From NCBI GenBank assembly GCA_964016885.1, contig OZ024743.1:18996372-19060371 (forward strand): a DNA stretch of 64,000 bases. Direction: 5' to 3'. A program made the translations under genes and the position numbers. Under the pieces are notes generated by a model. It was given only the letters and a program-made list of their open reading frames with translations, had not been told where the DNA came from and ran no database searches. This document shows, one piece after another, positions 13,023 to 22,539 of this stretch. Source of the stretch: Eledone cirrhosa. Lineage: Eukaryota; Mollusca; Cephalopoda; Octopoda; Eledonidae. How positions within the stretch are numbered: the first letter of the stretch is position 1; each line of letters opens with the position of its first letter.

Positions 13023-13052
13023 TATATATATATACGTATCCGTGTACATATA
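12968..13052. repeat. (TA)n microsatellite
   Basis: A pure TA run with small interruptions to about 13052. Confidence 0.95.
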
Positions 13053-13201
13053 TATATTTAAAGAATGAGTTATTTGGTTTGTTGATTATTCAACAAAGTT
13101 AATTTACAACAGATTAGAAGCACTCAACAGTTATAAATTCAATGAAGTTATAACGTGATGTTCACATGAAGACATGTCACTATATTTGCACCACTTATTG
13201 T

Positions 13202-13261
13202 GTTTTATCTGACGAACGCATAGTAAAATATTAGTACCCTTGAAATACGCATAATAAAATA
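13202..13261 (+). ncRNA. Relic hammerhead ribozyme in a PLE terminal-repeat fragment
   Basis: Core CTGACGA at 13209-13215 and GAA at 13242-13244. The helix I strands GTTTTAT (13202-13208) and ATAAAATA (13254-13261) pair. The helix III segment ATACGCAT (13245-13252) is followed by A17 at 13253, the expected cleavage position. Helix II pairs poorly, so it is probably inactive. The following bases, ATAAATATGGTTTTATAAA, match the pLTR end of PLE-2, and the helix I/III sequence resembles the PLE-5 ribozyme. The surrounding fragment runs to about 13292, where it meets a microsatellite. Confidence 0.6.
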
Positions 13262-13293
13262 AATATGGTTTTATAAAGATATTTTCCATTTAC

Positions 13294-13314
13294 TATATAT
13301 ATATAGAGAGAGAG

Positions 13315-13379
<65 letters not shown>
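13294..13379. repeat. TA/GA then (GATA)n microsatellite
   Basis: A short TATATA and GAGAGA lead into about 16 GATA units ending at the foldback arm. Confidence 0.95.
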
Positions 13380-13746
13380 CAATTGAATATATGAGAGGGA
13401 TGAACACCGATACAGGTATACATGTGTTCGTATTGCAAATGACCAAGTTAGCTAGGTTGAAAAAATACTGATTTAAAACAATATGGTTTGCTTGTCTCGA
13501 TTTAAAGTAATACATCAATAAAAATAACAAACCTATATCGGGCAACTGCCTTTGATCTATCCGGGTATGAAAGGCAGTTCCCCGATATAGGTTTGTTATT
13601 TTTATTGATTTATTACTTTAAACCGAGACAGGCAAACCATATTGATTTAAGCTTGTATTTTTTCAACCTAGCTAACTTGGTAATTTGCAATTCGAACACA
13701 TGTATACCTGTATCGGGGTTCATCCCACTCATATATTCAATTGTAT
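13379..13746. mobile_element. Foldback element with 175-bp arms and a 16-bp loop
   Basis: Arms 13379-13553 and 13570-13746 are near-perfect reverse complements. Examples are CCTATATCGGGCAACTGCC against GGCAGTTCCCCGATATAGG, and CCAAGTTAGCTAGGTTG against CAACCTAGCTAACTTGG. The inner loop is only about 16 bases. No protein is encoded. The left arm starts at (GATA)n and the right arm is followed after about 75 bases by (TA)n. A transcript would form a long double-stranded RNA. Confidence 0.75.
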
Positions 13747-13820
13747 TACACGGCTCAGAAAGATTCCCGTCCTTGAGCTATTTAATTGTAAAAGACTATT
13801 TTGAGTTTCTAACTCAATCT

Positions 13821-13823
<3 letters not shown>

Positions 13824-13888
<65 letters not shown>
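13824..13888. repeat. (TA)n microsatellite
   Basis: About 32 TA units, followed by ATACATAC variants to about 13975. Confidence 0.95.
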
Positions 13889-13890
<2 letters not shown>

Positions 13891-13982
13891 TATTTATGTA
13901 TACGTACATACATATATGTATACAGACGTACAGTAGCATGTATATATATACATACATGCACACATATACATATGTACGTATC

Positions 13983-14330
13983 GGTTTACCGAACATTTAT
14001 TATAATGGTCGGTTTGTTTGTTTGTAAACGAACAAACATCCCGAATTAAGCCGTAGAGTGTTCAGCCAACCTTCGTCGCCCTTTTGTTCAACACTGACAC
14101 AGGAACAATGTAATAGTTTCAAGCCTATTAGCTATCGTCAGCATCGTATACCTTTCTGTCAGATGATTGAACGTCTGAAAGTATATACTTACCGTGTGCA
14201 TATTAACGGCTGAGCAGCCTAATTTGCATATTGACTGAGTTAGTCGGCCAGTACCTATACATACATACTTACATTTAAGTATCAGCCGTACTAAGAGTGA
14301 GAAATGAAATTTCGTTTCATTCTTCTCCAA
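13983..14330 (-). mobile_element. Interspersed repeat X, short non-autonomous element
   Basis: This ~345-bp unit recurs at 33.8-34.8 kb. One end reads TTTACCGAACATTTATTATAAT, with TTTGTAAACGAACAAAC shortly inside. The other end reads AGAAATGAAATTTCGTTTCA, which is a short inverted repeat. The middle holds GTTCAACACTGACA and GAAAGTATATACTT. Copies are bordered by (TA)n or TATG-rich tracts. No coding capacity is seen. The class is unknown; its repetition and length fit a MITE. Confidence 0.65.
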
Positions 14331-14331
14331 T

Positions 14332-14409
<78 letters not shown>

Positions 14410-14439
14410 TATATATATATGTGTATATATATATATATA
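14332..14439. repeat. Compound TA / TG / TA microsatellite
   Basis: TA units, about 24 TG units, then TA variants up to the TA target site of the next element. Confidence 0.9.
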
Positions 14440-15000
14440 CAGGGGATGGACAAAATAATGGAAACACCCAGCATCATAGCATAATAATTTTAAAATATCT
14501 ATAAAACCGTCAAAAGCTTGTTTATCTTTATTGTTCTCGGTGGTCATTAAGCTCCGCAGTACTTTTGGGAGCTGCACTTTTGTGATACTTTCTAACAATT
14601 CCGCTAAGAGTCCGACGGTCCCTATCTAAAAGTTTTGGTTTTCTTACAGAGTTTTGTTTAGACGAGGAGGTTTTTCCCTCTTTCTCGAAGGATGTCATTA
14701 CTTTCGAGACAGTACTTCGTGATACACCAAACTTTCGGCTGTTTTTGTTACGCTAGCGCCTGCCATACGAGCACCAACAATTTAACCTCTTTGAAAGTCC
14801 GATAGATCTGTCATTTTAATGAATTTTAATTACCTTTTTTTGATGATATCTGAAACGAAATAACAATTTTAACAAAACATCTTAAGCAACACTAATAATA
14901 AATCAAAAATCATAAAACAAACAAGCTTTTGACGGTTTTATAGATATTTCAAAATTATGATGCTATAATGCTATGGTGTTTCCATTATTTTGTCCAACCA

Positions 15001-15003
<3 letters not shown>
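14440..15003 (-). mobile_element. Tc1/mariner-type element with TA target duplication
   Basis: The terminal inverted repeats of about 82 bases, 14440-14521 and 14922-15003, match closely: both carry TGGACAAAATAATGGAAACA and ATCTATAAAACCGTCAAAAG or their complements. TA flanks both ends (14438-14439 and 15004-15005), as expected for the Tc1/mariner superfamily. The body keeps only the start of a transposase gene, so this is a deleted, non-autonomous copy. Confidence 0.85.
14530..14814 (-). pseudogene. Tc1-like transposase, N-terminal remnant
   Basis: Reading the minus strand from the ATG at 14814 gives MTDLSDFQRG, a stop, then IVGARMAGASVTKTAES. This is the first helix-turn-helix of Tc1-like transposases, which binds the terminal repeats. 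A frameshift follows at the SFGVSRSTVSKV position (read here as a shifted LVYHEV), and another frame continues with KVMTSFEKEGKTSSSKQN and KPKLLDRDRRTLSGIV. Only about 95 codons remain of a family that is usually near 340. The second DNA-binding part is incomplete and the DDE catalytic domain is absent. It cannot make an active enzyme, though the intact terminal repeats could be mobilised by a related full-length transposase. Confidence 0.75.

Positions 15004-15060
<57 letters not shown>
15004..15060. repeat. (TA)n microsatellite between two elements
   Basis: About 28 TA units directly connect the Tc1-like element to the left end of PLE-2. Confidence 0.95.
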
Positions 15061-15067
<7 letters not shown>

Positions 15068-15622
15068 AAGTTATATTTAAAATTGTTGGGTTACAACTAG
15101 TAAATATTTATAACTGATATAAAAGCACTCGACAAATATTTGGAGTATATTTACAATATTAAATAAATGGAAAACTATATTTATAAAACCATATTTATTT
15201 CATTATATATATTTCGGGGATATCATATTAACAATATGCTATGCCTTCATCAGACAAAATACAATATAAACAGTTTTATAGATAAATATATTCGACATAC
15301 CGTAATAAACATCAACTTCATTTGAAGAGGTTTACTCTAGCAGTGAAAATACAGAGAGAAAGAAAGAGAGAGAGAAAAGAGGGAAATAAGAAAGAAAGAA
15401 AGACAAAACGAAGAAAAGGAAGAAAAAGAAGAAAAAGAAAAAGAAGAAATGCATGGGACAGAATAGAGAGATGGAAAAATAGATAAAGCGAAGAGCTTCA
15501 TGTAAAGAGACAGAAAGAGATATATATATATAGAGAGAGAGGAAATAGAGATAGATACATATATAAATATAGAAAAATTAGGTAGTGGGAGGTCATTTTG
15601 AGTAAGTGTATCAATGATGCAT

Positions 15623-15657
<35 letters not shown>

Positions 15658-16036
15658 GCTCAAGTATTAATGTAAGGGAGATATATAGAGAGATATAGAG
15701 AGATATAGAGAGAGAAAAAAATTTAAAAATAGCCAGACATATTCGAGGCGTAGAAAACCCTATGTTTTAATGTATTAGTATTTATAAAACTTACACTATA
15801 TTGTAAATATCAGTATTCCTGAATGAAACAAGTATTCACAATGCGTGAAAATTCATTATCTTATGTTTAGTTTTTTAAAAAATTCATATGTCTATGTGAC
15901 AGCTACAACCATCAATGTGAATCCGACTGATTCACTCCGCAAATTCTAAGTTACTGGAAAACATTCTCAATGTGGTATAAAAATTTGAGCGTATTATTAT
16001 TCTTGCGATTACTCTACAAGATTATCTATCAAGCAG
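15061..16036 (-). repeat. PLE-2 pLTR, left direct copy
   Basis: It matches 18983-19965 nearly base for base at an offset of 3922 near the ribozyme, with indels in the TA/GA and ATTT runs. It contains the hammerhead at 15196-15261, a GA/AAG-rich stretch (15355-15470), (ATTT)n at 15620-15657 and GATATAGA repeats. Confidence 0.85.
15196..15261 (-). ncRNA. Hammerhead ribozyme A, copy 1
   Basis: Minus strand: helix I TATTTTGT (15261-15254) pairs with ATGAAATA (15203-15196). Core CTGATGA is at 15253-15247. The helix II hairpin is GGcATAgCATAT / ATATGaTATcCC with loop TGTTA. GAA is followed by the helix III segment ATATATAT and A17 at 15204, so cleavage is predicted between 15204 and 15203. All conserved core bases are present; the base of helix II is an A-C mismatch. 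Type I hammerheads in PLE terminal repeats are established; the fold here was made by eye. Confidence 0.75.
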
Positions 16037-16324
16037 AAATAGAGAGCAGATTTCAATATACTAATCGAAAATATATATTATATTATAAGCAAAGATAACA
16101 ATAATAATGATAATAAGTAAAAATATATAAAAATATAGAATAGAAAACTAAAAAAGAATATTACGAAAGAATATTACATAATAAAAATATTGCATATTAA
16201 AAATACTACGTATTAAAAATATTACGTATTAAAAATTTACATATAAAAATATTAAAAATAAAAATAAAATAAAATAAAATAAAAAAAAATAAAAATATTA
16301 TAGAATACTACAATACTAAAAGAA

Positions 16325-16410
16325 TAAAAATAAAAACAAAAATAAAAATAAAAATAAAAATAAAAATAAAAATAAAAATAAAAGTAAAAATGAAAATAAA
16401 AATAAACCAC
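16325..16410. repeat. (AAAAAT)n tract in the PLE-2 3' region
   Basis: Hexamer repeats with a few substitutions lie between the GIY-YIG stop and the pLTR. The inverted copy near 20700-20795 has more and cleaner units. The FYFYFY-type readings on either strand are artefacts of this repeat. Confidence 0.85.
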
Positions 16411-16725
16411 AAAGAACAACCCTTCAAAGTTAATTGACAATATATTGCCAAGTTCACTACAAGACAAAGCCAAAGGTTATCTATCAGATCACGTCTAGCA
16501 AGGAATATCGCAAAAAAGATTATGATGTCCAATAATGTCTACATATGTTCCTATATTTAATATATAAGTTTATCAAGTGTAAGGTTAATTCAAAAAAATT
16601 TGGAGCATCGGCTTTTAGGGTAGCTTAATTTTTAAAAATAAATAATAAAAAGAGGGAATCAAAGATTTAGGAATCAAAAGATTTATCGGCTAGTTCTCAT
16701 ATAAATATAAATCAAACTAAATATA

Positions 16726-18075
16726 CTACATTTTAAATTTAAATTTATATTTAAACGTTGAGTTTAATCTATGTTTGCAACAACTGAATAAATTTGTCCG
16801 TAGGTTAAGGGAATTTTTAGATTTTAGTATAAAGAATATCTCCTCTGCGCAGAGGTCACATGTCTCAGAGGATGAATTAAAAGGAATCCCTCTTGAAACT
16901 ATATTCCAAGCCGTCGAATATCTAACGTTATCTAGCTTAAGTTGCCAGAGTACCCCTGATAGTGCCGTTGAAGATTTTTTATTTGGATCTGTGAAAGAAT
17001 TCTTGTGGTTATTATAGCGAAGTTTAAATTCCGTCGATGTGGAACCGACGTAGTTAAAAGAATTAGAGTCAGTATTAACACTACAATTGTATACTATATT
17101 TTTAACTAAGCAGTTGTTATTTAACGGACATTTAGATCTATCTCTACAGTTACATTTGTTAACTTGTATATTATTTATGCTATTATCAGTAGGTTTTAAG
17201 TTCCTATTATTTATTCTATTAATATTTTGTGCTAAATTTTTGGTGGATGAGTAGGTTAATTTAATTGTATGCCTATTGAAGATTGAGTGGTACCTATGTG
17301 TTCTAGGGAAGCGATTATCAAGAGCTTTGAAAAATAATTTAGCGATGTGGGTTTTAATGTTTAGTGAGAAAGGGGGGGCAAACCAAATTATGTTCCTAGT
17401 TCTATTTCTTTTTTGTCCTTTGGAATTATTGTAATGCTTTCTATTATAGTTGTTAATGTTGTTGCCGTAATTAAAAAAGTTGTTACTTTGTTTAGTTTGT
17501 TTATCATTATCTATGTACACAATCTTATCAGCATACCCTGCCCTAGCTAGTGCATCATTATAGTATTGGGCCTTTTCGTCAAAAATCTTTCTATTCGACG
17601 AGATCCTAGAGATACATTTTTGGACTGAGTTTACTATAGGGTTTTTGACAGATCTGGGGTGGTTAGAGTTAAAGTTGACATAGTTTAAGTTTTCATTCAA
17701 CTTGTGAAAAGGATAGTGGAGACATGTGTTGAGATTTAATGTTATATCTAGGAAATTGACTATTCTATGGTTGTTCTCAATTTCTATTTTAAGGTTAAAG
17801 TAATTAAAAAATTTTGTAATTTGTTTACATTTTCTATTTAGTTCAGGGTTATTATTATTAATAAGTAAAAGCATGTCATCCCTATATAAACCACCGGTAG
17901 TACCAGGTATTTTCCTATGTAGCGAATTGATTAAAAATAAGCCCACAAGGTCAGTTACCTGAGCTGAGTCGGAAGATCCCATAGCTATGTCAAAATTGCT
18001 ATCTCTATCTGCTCTGGTCCATAATTTGTCATCAAATTCTATCAAAGTTTTCCTAGCCGATAATATAATATGCAT
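16726..18075 (-). CDS. PLE-2 RT C-terminal part plus GIY-YIG endonuclease
   Basis: This 449-residue frame continues the RT of the upstream frame after a single-base deletion near 18135. RT motif B reads MGSSDSAQVTDLVGLFLINS (residues about 32-51), and the catalytic box is GGLYRDDMLLL (about 61-71), YRDD rather than the usual YxDD of classical PLEs. VNFLDITLNLNT and SNHPRSVKNPIV follow. After a basic, asparagine-rich linker comes a cysteine cluster (CNCRDRSKCPLNNNC), then the GIY-YIG nuclease with NIVY, FNYVGSTSTEFKLRYNNHK and a closing CDLCAEE..CCKH cysteine/histidine patch. It probably primes reverse transcription at nicked DNA. The ATG at residue 1 is simply the first Met after the frameshift. 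The GIY-YIG half is duplicated inverted at 19966-20372. Confidence 0.85.
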   Translation of the reverse strand: MHIILSARKTLIEFDDKLWTRADRDSNFDIAMGSSDSAQVTDLVGLFLINSLHRKIPGTTGGLYRDDMLLLINNNNPELNRKCKQITKFFNYFNLKIEIENNHRIVNFLDITLNLNTCLHYPFHKLNENLNYVNFNSNHPRSVKNPIVNSVQKCISRISSNRKIFDEKAQYYNDALARAGYADKIVYIDNDKQTKQSNNFFNYGNNINNYNRKHYNNSKGQKRNRTRNIIWFAPPFSLNIKTHIAKLFFKALDNRFPRTHRYHSIFNRHTIKLTYSSTKNLAQNINRINNRNLKPTDNSINNIQVNKCNCRDRSKCPLNNNCLVKNIVYNCSVNTDSNSFNYVGSTSTEFKLRYNNHKNSFTDPNKKSSTALSGVLWQLKLDNVRYSTAWNIVSRGIPFNSSSETCDLCAEEIFFILKSKNSLNLRTNLFSCCKHRLNSTFKYKFKFKM

Positions 18076-18125
18076 TTCTTTGCTAGTTAGGTCCGTATGT
18101 TTGAATGCGTAATTTAGTGCCTTAT

Positions 18126-18938
18126 TTAGTAGACTAGGGTAATAGAAGAATAATAGTTAGCTATATCAAGTTGAATAAACCTATTATTATTGTCATATTT
18201 AATTTGCCTAAACCACTCAACAACCTCTCCAGTTCCCTTCCACAAGCTCAGGTTAGATACACAATCCAAGTTCTTAATTTGCAGTATCACCCTGTCAAGA
18301 ATGTTTTTGCTTAATTTGCCCAGGTCCGATTTTGAAGGTGCGATCAATCTAACTGGCAGGTCAATCTCAAAATTCCTCTTGTGGTCCTTCATATTGATCT
18401 TCGGTTTCCTGGGCACGAAAGGTTGTGTTCTGTTCTCAATTTCCAACTCATGCATTATACAAGATGCTTCAACATTCATTTTCTCAAGTTCTGCCTTATC
18501 TGCTACCTTGTATTTTTTCCTCAGCTCTTTCAGTATGAGGCCATTATACATGTCTTTCCGCACTCCATAGAGGTTGTTGGTCTTGTCAGATTTCACCAAG
18601 ATCTTCTCAGTTTTCTCTAAGCTCTCAATGTTATCCTTAATGCCTTTCAGATATTCCTGGCCTTTAAAGTTTCTCTTGAATTTGACCCCTTGTATGATAG
18701 AAATTATATCGTTTTCAAAGTCAGATAAAAGTTTGTTAGGGGGTGGATTTCTTTTAGATTTGAAAACTTTGTTTAAGTCCGAGATATTTTCGTCTGCATT
18801 AGATTTATCAAAGTGGAATGCACGCCACCTGATTCTCCTTATAAAAGAGTCAGATTTATCTATTAGTTGTTTTACAAAGTCTTTGTTTCTAGGTAGAGGT
18901 ATGTCTTTTAGAGAGGAAGTAATCTTAAAGAATTCCAT
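18126..18938 (-). CDS. PLE-2 N-terminal domain and RT fingers
   Basis: This 270-residue frame starts with MEFFKITSSLKDIPLPRNKD just inside the upstream pLTR, so it is probably the true start. Conserved stretches are RRIRWRAFHFDKSN (about 34-47), a lysine-rich helical region, KINMKDHKRNF (about 185-195), LPVRLIAPSKSDLGKLSKNI (about 199-218) and RT motif A as RFIQLDIANYYSSI (about 253-266), with the first catalytic Asp. Reading stops at TLVY; the expected continuation PSLLNKALNYAF is one base out of frame, so a single deletion separates this piece from the rest of the RT. Apart from that lesion the element would code for a protein of about 735 residues. Confidence 0.85.
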   Translation of the reverse strand: MEFFKITSSLKDIPLPRNKDFVKQLIDKSDSFIRRIRWRAFHFDKSNADENISDLNKVFKSKRNPPPNKLLSDFENDIISIIQGVKFKRNFKGQEYLKGIKDNIESLEKTEKILVKSDKTNNLYGVRKDMYNGLILKELRKKYKVADKAELEKMNVEASCIMHELEIENRTQPFVPRKPKINMKDHKRNFEIDLPVRLIAPSKSDLGKLSKNILDRVILQIKNLDCVSNLSLWKGTGEVVEWFRQIKYDNNNRFIQLDIANYYSSITLVY

Positions 18939-18982
18939 TTTTCAGTTATAATATAAAGCGCTCAACAGTATTGGAGCAAGAT

Positions 18983-19548
18983 ACATGTAAAGTTATATTT
19001 AAAATTGTTGGGTTACAACTAGTAAATATTTATAACTGATATAAAAGCACTCGACAAATATTTGGAGTATATTTACAATATTAAATAAATGGAAAACTAT
19101 ATTTATAAAACCATATTTATTTCATTATATATATTTCGGGGATATCATATTAACAATATGCTATGCCTTCATCAGACAAAATACAATATAAACAGTTTTA
19201 TAGATAAATATATTCGACATACCGTAATAAACATCAACTTCATTTGAAGAGGTTTACTCTAGCAGTGAAAATACAGAGAGAAAGAAAGAGAGAGAGAAAA
19301 GAGGGAAATAAGAAAGAAAGAAAGACAAAACGAAGAAAAGGAAGAAAAAGAAGAAAAAGAAAAAGAAGAAATGCATGGGACAGAATAGAGAGATGGAAAA
19401 ATAGATAAAGCGAAGAGCTTCATGTAAAGAGACAGAAAGATATATATATATATAGAGAGAGAGAGAGGAAATAGAGATAGATACATATATAAATATAGAA
19501 AAATTAGGTAGTGGGAGGTCATTTTGAGTAAGTGTATCAATGATGCAT

Positions 19549-19583
<35 letters not shown>

Positions 19584-19965
19584 GCTCAAGTATTAATGTA
19601 AGGGAGATATATAGAGAGATATAGAGAGATATAGAGAGAGAAAAAAATTTAAAAATAGCCAGACATATTCGAGGCGTAGAAAACCCTATGTTTTAATGTA
19701 TTAGTATTTATAAAACTTACACTATATTGTAAATATCAGTATTCCTGAATGAAACAAGTATTCACAATGCGTGAAAATTCATTATCTTATGTTTAGTTTT
19801 TTAAAAAATTCATATGTCTATGTGACAGCTACAACCATCAATGTGAATCCGACTGATTCACTCCGCAAATTCTAAGTTACTGGAAAACATTCTCAATGTG
19901 GTATAAAAATTTGAGCGTATTATTATTCTTGCGATTACTCTACAAGATTATCTATCAAGCAGAAA
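18983..19965 (-). repeat. PLE-2 pLTR, upstream direct copy
   Basis: A direct duplicate of 15061-16036, sitting 5' of the minus-strand body as expected for a PLE pLTR. It ends at AAGCAGAAAT, where it abuts the inverted truncated copy. The element's promoter is expected here, but I see no distinct core signal. Confidence 0.85.
19118..19183 (-). ncRNA. Hammerhead ribozyme A, copy 2
   Basis: Same sequence as copy 1. Core CTGATGA is at 19175-19169, helix I is 19183-19176 with 19125-19118, and cleavage is predicted between 19126 and 19125. With copy 1 in the same orientation, a read-through transcript would be cut into a unit of about 3.9 kb. Confidence 0.75.
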
Positions 19966-20372
19966 TATGTCCGTTAAATAACAACTGCTTAGTTAAAAAT
20001 ATAGTATACAATTGTAGTGTTAATACTGACTCTAATTCTTTTAACTACGTCGGTTCCACATCGACGGAATTTAAACTTCGCTATAATAACCACAAGAATT
20101 CTTTCACAGATCCAAATAAAAAATCTTCAACGGCACTATCAGGGGTACTCTGGCAACTTAAGCTAGATAACGTTAGATATTCGACGGCTTGGAATATAGT
20201 TTCAAGAGGGATTCCTTTTAATTCATCCTCTGAGACATGTGACCTCTGCGCAGAGGAGATATTCTTTATACTAAAATCTAAAAATTCCCTTAACCTACGG
20301 ACAAATTTATTCAGTTGTTGCAAACATAGATTAAACTCAACGTTTAAATATAAATTTAAATTTAAAATGTAG
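19966..20372 (+). pseudogene. Inverted 5'-truncated GIY-YIG endonuclease copy
   Basis: From 19966 the plus strand is the reverse complement of 17128 downwards. Translation from CPLNNNCLVKNIVYNCSV to the stop at 20372 gives the same residues as the PLE-2 nuclease, including YVGSTSTEFKLRYNNHK and CDLCAEE. An open frame extends back into the pLTR to an ATG at 19896, so a 158-residue fusion is theoretically readable, but its first 23 residues are terminal-repeat sequence and there is no RT. I treat it as a truncated product of element insertion. Its near-identity to the full copy indicates recent origin. Confidence 0.85.
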
Positions 20373-20689
20373 TATATTTAGTTTGATTTATATTTATATG
20401 AGAACTAGCCGATAAATCTTTTGATTCCTAAATCTTTGATTCCCTCTTTTTATTATTTATTTTTAAAAATTAAGCTACCCTAAAAGCCGATGCTCCAAAT
20501 TTTTTTGAATTAACCTTACACTTGATAAACTTATATATTAAATATAGGAACATATGTAGACATTATTGGACATCATAATCTTTTTTGCGATATTCCTTGC
20601 TAGACGTGATCTGATAGATAACCTTTGGCTTTGTCTTGTAGTGAACTTGGCAATATATTGTCAATTAACTTTGAAGGGTTGTTCTTTGT

Positions 20690-20795
20690 GGTTTATTTTT
20701 ATTTTCATTTTTACTTTTATTTTTATTTTTATTTTTATTTTTATTTTTATTTTTATTTTTATTTTTATTTTTATTTTTATTTTTATTTTTATTCT
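20690..20795. repeat. (ATTTTT)n tract, inverted copy of the AAAAAT repeat
   Basis: This is the reverse complement of 16325-16410 but longer and without the internal C interruption. The tract therefore changed length after or during the duplication. Confidence 0.85.
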
Positions 20796-21862
20796 TTTAG
20801 TATTGTAGTATTCTATAATATTTTTTTTTTTTTTATTTTATTTTATTTTATTTTATTTTTATTTTTAATATTTTTATATGTAAATTTTTAATACGTAATA
20901 TTTTTAATACGTAGTATTTTTAATATGCAATATTTTTATTATGTAATATTCTTTCGTAATATTCTTTTTTAGTTTTCTATTCTATATTTTTATATATTTT
21001 TACTTATTATCATTATTATTGTTATCTTTGCTTATAATATAATATATATTTTCGATTAGTATATTGAAATCTGCTCTCTATTTCTGCTTGATAGATAATC
21101 TTGTAGAGTAATCGCAAGAATAATAATACGCTCAAATTTTTATACCACATTGAGAATGTTTTCCAGTAACTTAGAATTTGCGGAGTGAATCAGTCGGATT
21201 CACATTGATGGTTGTAGCTGTCACATAGACATATGAATTTTTTAAAAAACTAAACATAAGATAATGAATTTTCACGCATTGTGAATACTTGTTTCATTCA
21301 GGAATACTGATATTTACAATATAGTGTAAGTTTTATAAATACTAATACATTAAAACATAGGGTTTTCTACGCCTCGAATATGTCTGGCTATTTTTAAATT
21401 TTTTTCTCTCTCTATATCTCTCTATATCTCTCTATATATCTCCCTTACATTAATACTTGAGCTAAATTAATAAATAAATAAATAAATAAATAAATAAATG
21501 CATCATTGATACACTTACTCAAAATGACCTCCCACTACCTAATTTTTCTATATTTATATATGTATCTATCTCTATTTCCTCTCTCTCTCTCTATATATAT
21601 ATATATCTTTCTGTCTCTTTACATGAAGCTCTTCGCTTTATCTATTTTTCCATCTCTCTATTCTGTCCCATGCATTTCTTCTTTTTCTTTTTCTTCTTTT
21701 TCTTCCTTTTCTTCGTTTTGTCTTTCTTTCTTTCTTATTTCCCTCTTTTCTCTCTCTCTTTCTTTCTCTCTGTATTTTCACTGCTAGAGTAAACCTCTTC
21801 AAATGAAGTTGATGTTTATTACGGTATGTCGAATATATTTATCTATAAAACTGTTTATATTG

Positions 21863-21928
21863 TATTTTGTCTGATGAAGGCATAGCATATTGTTAATATG
21901 ATATCCCCGAAATATATATAATGAAATA
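21863..21928 (+). ncRNA. Hammerhead ribozyme A, copy 3
   Basis: Plus-strand copy in the third pLTR. Helix I is 21863-21870 with 21921-21928, CTGATGA is at 21871-21877, the helix II hairpin spans 21879-21907, GAA is at 21909-21911, helix III segment ATATATAT at 21912-21919, and A17 at 21920. Cleavage is predicted between 21920 and 21921. Confidence 0.75.
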
Positions 21929-21973
21929 AATATGGTTTTATAAATATAGTTTTCCATTTATTTAATATTTAAT

Positions 21974-21977
<4 letters not shown>

Positions 21978-22024
<47 letters not shown>
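21978..22024. repeat. (TA)n microsatellite
   Basis: About 23 TA units mark the right end of PLE-2 and the left end of repeat Y. Confidence 0.95.
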
Positions 22025-22027
<3 letters not shown>

Positions 22028-22535
22028 GTCCTTCATCATTGATCTTCCAACCTTAATTGGTATATCATCGCTTTAAAGACCATATACCTCCTGTTGGTGC
22101 GAACAGCGGCTAAAGAAAGTAGTTGGAAACGTAAATAAGGGGAACGAGCGAGACAGTAAACAATCAAAGATGGTAATGCAACGAAAATTGAGGAAGTCCA
22201 GTCCCTGAAATCGATGAACATAAGTTATGTGAACTCGTGGACGAGAGAGAATAGAGACTATCAAACCTGGTCGAAATGTGAGTAATTAAAGAATTTCGCA
22301 CAGGTCAAACGGGAGGAAGAAGGAGTCATGTCCCTGAAATCGATGAACATAAGTTCTGTGAAATCGTAGACGAGAGAGAATAAATACCATCCGACCTGGT
22401 TAAAGTGTGCGCGAGGAAAGAATCTCCCACAGGTCAAACGGGAGGAGGTAGAAGAGGGAGTAGCGGAGAGTGAGTGAATGAAAGTGTGATGAAGAGGCTA
22501 ACAGAGAGAGTGACAGTTAGAGGGGGTAAAAGGAA
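22025..22535. mobile_element. Interspersed repeat Y with an internal tandem duplication
   Basis: Starts TTTAGTCCTTCATCATTGAT and contains two copies of a unit of about 125 bases (near 22185-22310 and 22310-22445), each with AACATAAGTT..GTGAAxTCGT and CACAGGTCAAACGGGAGGA. A second full copy lies at 49380-49905 and a fragment at 48791-48898. The terminal TTAGTCCTTCATCA is shared. It is non-coding, and its class is unknown. Confidence 0.65.
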
Positions 22536-22539
22536 GTGA

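Larger units (their letters stand above)
15061..21985 (-). mobile_element. PLE-2: compound Penelope-like element with three pLTRs
   Basis: Order along the plus strand: pLTR (15061-16036, minus orientation); body in minus orientation (GIY-YIG, then RT, then N-terminus, 16037-18982); second direct pLTR (18983-19965); then from 19966 a plus-orientation, 5'-truncated copy of the GIY-YIG end, 3' region and pLTR (to about 21985). The copies are nearly identical and differ mainly in microsatellite lengths, so insertion was recent. Both outer ends touch (TA)n tracts. Tandem and inverted partial copies like this are known for the Penelope family. Confidence 0.85.

Noticed and set aside
18190..18951. 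Plus-strand frames of 79-126 residues opposite the PLE-2 N-terminal gene
   Set aside because: They are antisense shadows of the better-supported minus-strand PLE protein.
20566..20891. FYFYFY / FIFIFI frames of 80-90 residues
   Set aside because: These are translations of the (ATTTTT)n tract in the inverted PLE-2 copy.
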